A DNA stretch of 9,597 bases from Promethearchaeota archaeon (GTDB taxonomy: Archaea > Asgardarchaeota > Lokiarchaeia > Sigyniarchaeales > SOKP01), in assembly GCA_030615145.1 (NCBI GenBank), contig JAUWZT010000142.1, positions 1 to 9,597 of the forward strand, in the 5' to 3' direction. Shown here in pieces: positions 6,833 to 9,597 of this stretch. The notes beneath the pieces are model-generated. The model was given only the letters and a program-made list of their open reading frames with translations, was not told the origin of the DNA and ran no database searches. Every line of letters begins with the position of its first letter. The first letter of the stretch is position 1. The position numbers and the translations under genes are program-made.

Positions 6833-6907
6833 TAAAAATGTTTTACCAACTCCGCCAAAAAAATTAGGATAGTTAATAAAAACTAATAAATAATAATTGA
6901 TGTTTGG

Positions 6908-6940
6908 AAATAAAAAAGTTTGTAAATCTTAGTAAAGATT
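6908..6940 (-). terminator. Hairpin plus T-run terminator of hisC
   Basis: Read on the - strand, AATCTT, a four-base loop TACT and AAGATT form a perfect six-pair stem that overlaps the last base pairs of the hisC stop codon. It is followed by TACAAAC and TTTTTT. The stem is AT-rich and weak, so the T-run may be the main signal. Confidence 0.5.
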
Positions 6941-8030
6941 ATAAATATTTCTCAGCAACAGTTTTAAATGCTTGTAAGAACTTATTATTTTCTTCTTTTG
7001 TTCCAATAGCTATTCTAAGATAGTTATAAAGGTCTGGCTTACTGAAGTGTCGTACTAAGATTTTGATATCTTTTAAATCCCATAAAAATTTTAAAGTAGT
7101 TGATTTATCATCAAATTTAATAAAGATAAAATTCGCATCTGAGGGTAGCACGCTGACACCCGCATACTTATTAAGTATTTCTGACATTCTGTTTCTTTCT
7201 GTGATTATATTCTTATTTTGATCGTATACTTTATTTCTATGTTTTATACAAGATAATACTGCATGTTGTGCGATAGAATTTGTATTAAAAGGTAATTTAA
7301 CTCTATTCATTTCTTTAACGATAGAAGCATCAGCTAAAGCGTATCCAATTCTTAAGGAAGCAAGCGAGAAAGCTTTTGAAAAAGATCTGCAAACTATTAA
7401 ATTTTTTACATTTTTCAGTAATGGTAAACACGTATATTCTGAGAAATCGGCGTACGCTTCGTCCACTACAACAATTCCAGGAAAATTGTGGCAAATTTTA
7501 AGAATAGTATCATTATCAAATGACTTCCCGTTAGGATCGTTTGGTGAATTTATAAAGAATAATTTTCCTTTTTGGTTATAAACACTTTCTGGTATCGTAA
7601 AATTGTCATCTAATTTAATCTCGGTGATTTTTGCGCCATAGAGATTAGCTAAAACTTTATATAATCCAAAAGTGGGATAGAACATTACAACCTCATCTCC
7701 AAGATTAACAAATACTTTGAAAATTACATCCAAGATATCGCTGGAACCATTTCCTACAAAAACAGTATTTCTATTAGTTAATGTATCTTTATTTCTCAAT
7801 AGTTGATTTAGAACCGCTTTACGAACCTCAAGAGCTAACGAATCGGGGTATTTTCGTAATAAATCTTTATTTTCTATAGCTAATTTTAAATCATCTAGTA
7901 TTTCTTGGATTGGGGGGTATGCGTTTTCAGTTGAGTTTAATTTTACCCAGCCGTCTCCTTCCGGTTGTTCTTCTGGTTCATAAGCGCTATAATTTCGAAG
8001 ATTTTCTCTAAATAACTTTTCTAATTCCAT
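6939..8030 (-). CDS. hisC: Histidinol-phosphate aminotransferase
   Basis: A 363-residue PLP enzyme of fold type I, of full family length. It converts imidazole-acetol phosphate and glutamate to histidinol phosphate and 2-oxoglutarate in histidine synthesis, in the cytosol. Family marks seen: LNSTENAYPP near 31-40, the cofactor loop VGNGSSDILD (92-101), the aromatic that stacks on PLP (YPTFGLY, 118-124), NSPNDPNG (161-168), DEAYADF with D190 and Y193, the Schiff-base lysine K219 in SFSKAFSLASLRIGY with the phosphate-binding R227, and the substrate carboxylate arginine R339 in YLRIAIGT. The ATG at 8028-8030 lies about 22 bases past the predicted transcription start. No other histidine genes are in the window, so it is an orphan copy here. 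Related enzymes act on aromatic amino acids or cobyrinate-linked threonine phosphate (CobD); the overall pattern fits HisC best. Confidence 0.9.
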   Translation of the reverse strand: MELEKLFRENLRNYSAYEPEEQPEGDGWVKLNSTENAYPPIQEILDDLKLAIENKDLLRKYPDSLALEVRKAVLNQLLRNKDTLTNRNTVFVGNGSSDILDVIFKVFVNLGDEVVMFYPTFGLYKVLANLYGAKITEIKLDDNFTIPESVYNQKGKLFFINSPNDPNGKSFDNDTILKICHNFPGIVVVDEAYADFSEYTCLPLLKNVKNLIVCRSFSKAFSLASLRIGYALADASIVKEMNRVKLPFNTNSIAQHAVLSCIKHRNKVYDQNKNIITERNRMSEILNKYAGVSVLPSDANFIFIKFDDKSTTLKFLWDLKDIKILVRHFSKPDLYNYLRIAIGTKEENNKFLQAFKTVAEKYL

Positions 8031-8074
8031 CTCGATTACCTTTTTTTTAAAATAGACTATTTGGTAGCAATTTC

Positions 8075-8083
8075 TTTATAATT
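8075..8083 (-). promoter_or_regulatory. Probable TATA box for hisC
   Basis: AATTATAAA on the - strand is centred near 8079, about 49 bases before the hisC ATG. Transcription would begin near 8052, leaving a leader of roughly 22 bases. Sequence-based inference in an AT-rich gap. Confidence 0.4.
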
Positions 8084-8093
8084 TAATATTTTA

Positions 8094-8108
8094 TATAACT
8101 ATGTTATA
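8094..8108. promoter_or_regulatory. Short palindrome upstream of the hisC promoter
   Basis: TATAAC, a three-base spacer TAT, and GTTATA form a perfect six-base inverted repeat. It lies just upstream of the predicted hisC TATA box, a position used by archaeal activators or repressors. The sequence is simple and AT-rich, so chance is a real alternative. Confidence 0.25.
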
Positions 8109-8184
8109 ACATTTATTTTTTGTCTTTTAACTCCTCATTCACTAATTTTTTAGAGACTTACTGTCCTTCGAATTCAACTATTAT

Positions 8185-8238
8185 AATTGAGTTTATCCTT
8201 TTTTTTCTATTTATAAAAGCAAGTCAAAAAACTCAATT
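8185..8238. repeat. Ten-base inverted repeat in the divergent promoter region
   Basis: AATTGAGTTT (8185-8194) and AAACTCAATT (8229-8238) are exact reverse complements separated by 34 bases. They lie in the 265 to 277-base gap between the divergent hisC and gelsolin-like genes, upstream of the latter's TATA box. The pair could be two operator half-sites or a hairpin. Apart from this, the small palindrome and the two TATA boxes, I see nothing in the gap, and no small gene. Confidence 0.4.
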
Positions 8239-8262
8239 TTTAAATGTATGAAAACTATTAAT

Positions 8263-8271
8263 TTTATAATA
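8263..8271 (+). promoter_or_regulatory. Probable TATA box for the gelsolin-like gene
   Basis: TTTATAATA is centred near 8267 and predicts transcription from about 8294. That leaves a leader of about 14 bases before the ATG at 8308, or an almost leaderless message if the GTG at 8296 is used. Confidence 0.45.
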
Positions 8272-8307
8272 TTATTTATAGAAGATAGAGATTAAGTGTT
8301 TTTTAAA

Positions 8308-9174
8308 ATGCAATACGCTATTATGTTTCAAGTTTTAGAAGGTGGAGTAAGTGAACCTATAAAATGGAATAAAGAAAGTCTCACAGCTGAAAGCAATATT
8401 ATCATCTTAGATGAGGGATCTTCCTCTCTTTTCTTATGGTATGGGTCAAAACAAGGGTTGGTTTCAAGAAGAACTGCACTTAGACAGGCACAATCACTAA
8501 GAGGGCATGGATTTACTGTCGGTAAAAGTATAGTCGGGAGAGATATTAAAGATTTAAAAGAAATTGATCAAAGGAAAATTGGTAGGGTTCTTGAAATCGA
8601 TGAAATAAATGAGGATCTTCAAACTTTATTAAATAAAGAGTATAAAGAATTAGATAATTTTGTTATAACCTTTGAATTAAAAGAAATTGTTAAACCCGTT
8701 GCAAAAGTAATACCTAAACCTGAACCTAAGATTGTATCAAAACCTGTTTCTAAACCCGAACCAGTAATCAAGCAAGAAACTCCTAAAGTTGTAAAAACAG
8801 AAGTGAAATTTGCTTCTGAATATGATGATAAGCCAGATCCTGTTTTAGAAAGCAAACCAACAGTAAATCCATCAATATCTACTACAAAAGTTTCTACACC
8901 AGAACCCAAAGTTGCGTCTAAACCTGCGTTAGGTCTTTCCATCCAAGCTAAATTAGGATTTGTGTTAGTAGGAATTTTAGATCATTACGATGATATTTGG
9001 ATTTCAAAAAAAGAGGATGGGAGTTATTCCGTTGAGCACATGGATGGAAGAGTGTGTGAATTCTCAATTGTCGAAGGTAAGATTAAATTTACAGTAGATT
9101 CTTTTTCAGGCATCTCTACAAAGATAAAAACTGAAATTCAAAAAAAATTTGTAAATCTTTCAAAACTAATATAA
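8308..9174 (+). CDS. Gelsolin-like domain protein with Lys/Pro-rich linker and uncharacterised C-terminal domain
   Basis: A 288-residue cytoplasmic protein from the ATG at 8308; a GTG at 8296 would add four residues, and an ATG at 8323 would remove five. Residues about 5-125 resemble a single gelsolin/villin-type module: VLEGG...PIKWN, then NIIILDEGSSSLFLWYGSKQ, which matches the family's strand 'D-x-Y-x-L-D...lfvWxG', followed by a long helix (RRTALRQAQSLRGHGF) and a strand. Residues about 129-206 are a low-complexity linker with repeated KPEP, SKP and TPEP units. Residues about 212-288 form a compact beta-rich domain (KLGFVLVGILDHYDDIWISKKEDGSYSVEHMDG) with a helical end, unknown to me. Gelsolins cap, sever or bind actin in a calcium-dependent way, and Asgard versions act on Asgard actin and sometimes rabbit actin. 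Here only one module is present, so bundling or simple binding is likelier than severing. The proline-rich linker could be a flexible tether or a profilin site; that is speculation. Confidence 0.78.
   Translation: MQYAIMFQVLEGGVSEPIKWNKESLTAESNIIILDEGSSSLFLWYGSKQGLVSRRTALRQAQSLRGHGFTVGKSIVGRDIKDLKEIDQRKIGRVLEIDEINEDLQTLLNKEYKELDNFVITFELKEIVKPVAKVIPKPEPKIVSKPVSKPEPVIKQETPKVVKTEVKFASEYDDKPDPVLESKPTVNPSISTTKVSTPEPKVASKPALGLSIQAKLGFVLVGILDHYDDIWISKKEDGSYSVEHMDGRVCEFSIVEGKIKFTVDSFSGISTKIKTEIQKKFVNLSKLI
8692..8925 (+). repeat. Lys/Pro-rich repeat linker inside the gelsolin-like gene
   Basis: The translated stretch is built of irregular repeats such as KPVAKV, PKPEPK, SKPVSKPEP, ESKPT, TPEPK and SKP. 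At the DNA level this shows as recurring AAACCTGAACC- and AAACCCGAACC-type words. It joins the gelsolin-like and C-terminal domains and is expected to be disordered. Confidence 0.7.
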
Positions 9175-9176
9175 TT

Positions 9177-9199
9177 CTTTTTTTCCTAATTTTTTATTT
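9177..9199 (+). terminator. T-run terminator of the gelsolin-like gene
   Basis: Seven T's (9178-9184), a short break and five or more further T's follow within 25 bases of the stop codon on the coding strand, a typical archaeal oligo-T terminator. Confidence 0.55.
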
Positions 9200-9265
9200 A
9201 TTGGAATTTAAATTTTAAGCTTATTTCTTTATTATTATTAAGAATGATAGTTTCCTTACTTAGTG

Positions 9266-9274
9266 TTATATTTA
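9266..9274 (+). promoter_or_regulatory. Probable TATA box for the DNA ligase gene
   Basis: TTATATTTA is centred near 9270 and predicts transcription from about 9297, only eight bases before the ATG at 9305. The message would be nearly leaderless, which agrees with the lack of a Shine-Dalgarno before this ATG. Confidence 0.4.
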
Positions 9275-9304
9275 TTATTTTTAATAAAATAATTTTGTAA
9301 AATT

Positions 9305-9597
9305 ATGAAATTCAAAACATTAGCAGTTTTATTTTCTGATTTAGAAGCTACCCCAAAAAGGCTCGAAATGATTGATATCTTATCAACATTTTTTGGAAAT
9401 ATAAAAATGAATAAAAATTTTAAGGATTTAGATAAAATAATCTATTTGTTGCAAGGCCAATTAGTTTCGAATATAAAACAATTTCCAAAAATTGGTCTTG
9501 CAGAAAAAATGATAATTGAGGCGTTATCTTTAAATTCTGGTATCTAAAAAAAAAAAAATAAAAGAAGTTCTAATAAAAATGGGAGATATTGGGGCTA
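9305..9597 (+). CDS. lig: ATP-dependent DNA ligase, N-terminal part, with a one-base frame disruption; runs off the right edge
   Basis: The first 80 residues match the N-terminal DNA-binding domain of archaeal replicative ATP-dependent DNA ligases: MKFKTLAVLFSDLEATPKRLEMIDIL, then KDLDKIIYLLQGQL, then KIGLAEKMIIEALSLNSGI. The family continues with four polar residues, I, seven residues and GDLG. In this sequence a TAA at 9545-9547 stops the first frame. The next frame from 9546 reads KKKKIKEVLIKMGDIGA with exactly that spacing, up to the window end. A single extra base at or just before 9545, next to a 13-A run, therefore splits the gene. The enzyme would seal nicks in DNA replication and repair; the nucleotidyltransferase and OB domains lie beyond the window. 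The options are an assembly indel, a real mutation, or recoding; an assembly indel is most likely because the gene is normally essential. Confidence 0.8.
9546..9558 (+). repeat. 13-A homopolymer at the ligase frame break
   Basis: Thirteen consecutive A's directly follow T9545 of the premature stop. Homopolymers of this size are prone to sequencing and polymerase slippage. Changing the A count alone would not remove the stop, because T9545 is followed by AA in any case. Confidence 0.85.

Noticed and set aside
6812..6868. A - strand frame reading INYPNFFGGVGKTFLEESIVKP followed by a stop, containing a P-loop-like GGVGKT (6839-6856)
   Set aside because: The frame is short, has no start codon, no supporting domain around the motif, and overlaps the start region of the zinc-ribbon gene. 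Probably chance, though a decayed ATPase remnant cannot be fully excluded.
8619..8942. Open frame of 107 codons on the - strand inside the gelsolin-like gene
   Set aside because: Its Gly/Ser/Thr repeats are the antisense of the Lys/Pro-rich linker codons. No promoter or homology signal is visible.

Overview
The window looks like an Asgard archaeon, most likely a Lokiarchaeia-type (Promethearchaeota) genome. The evidence is a gelsolin-like gene with a proline-rich linker, a HEAT plus leucine-rich-repeat protein, longin/profilin-fold proteins, an archaeal-type ATP-dependent DNA ligase N-terminus, and a secreted Ig-like protein with one C-terminal membrane anchor. The DNA is AT-rich, with archaeal-style TATA boxes and T-run terminators. 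This placement comes from gene content and remembered family patterns, not from a database search.

Left block (15-3034, + strand): the 3' part of a large extracellular Ig-like protein with one transmembrane helix and a short basic cytoplasmic tail. Its stop codon overlaps the start of a second gene (TAATG), and a very strong Shine-Dalgarno sequence lies inside the first gene. The second gene encodes a soluble protein with an N-terminal longin-like domain and two winged-helix-like domains. Together they look like a membrane sensor or adhesin with a dedicated cytoplasmic partner.

Second block (3035-4586, + strand): a promoter, then a leader of about 150 nt holding a GC-rich, nested-stem element (3135-3241) that may be a cis-regulatory RNA, then a RuBisCO-like protein. 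The enzyme keeps the carbamylated-lysine/metal triad but has lost three other catalytic residues of true RuBisCO.

Middle block (4632-8030, - strand): in transcription order, a histidinol-phosphate aminotransferase (hisC), a zinc-ribbon protein that appears to carry two longin-like domains, and a HEAT/LRR scaffold protein. The zinc ribbon lies upstream of the first canonical start codon of its frame, next to a good Shine-Dalgarno sequence whose ATG seems to have lost one base.

Right block (8031-9597, + strand): a divergent promoter region with inverted repeats, a gelsolin-like protein with a Lys/Pro-rich linker and an uncharacterised C-terminal domain, and the N-terminus of an ATP-dependent DNA ligase. 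The ligase runs off the right edge after a one-base frame disruption next to a 13-A run.

Three genes show frame problems (near 12-14, 6822 and 9545). Either the assembly carries small indels or some genes are decayed or recoded. The most interesting leads are the coupled receptor/longin-winged-helix pair, the structured leader of the RuBisCO-like gene, and the zinc ribbon plus double longin-like protein.
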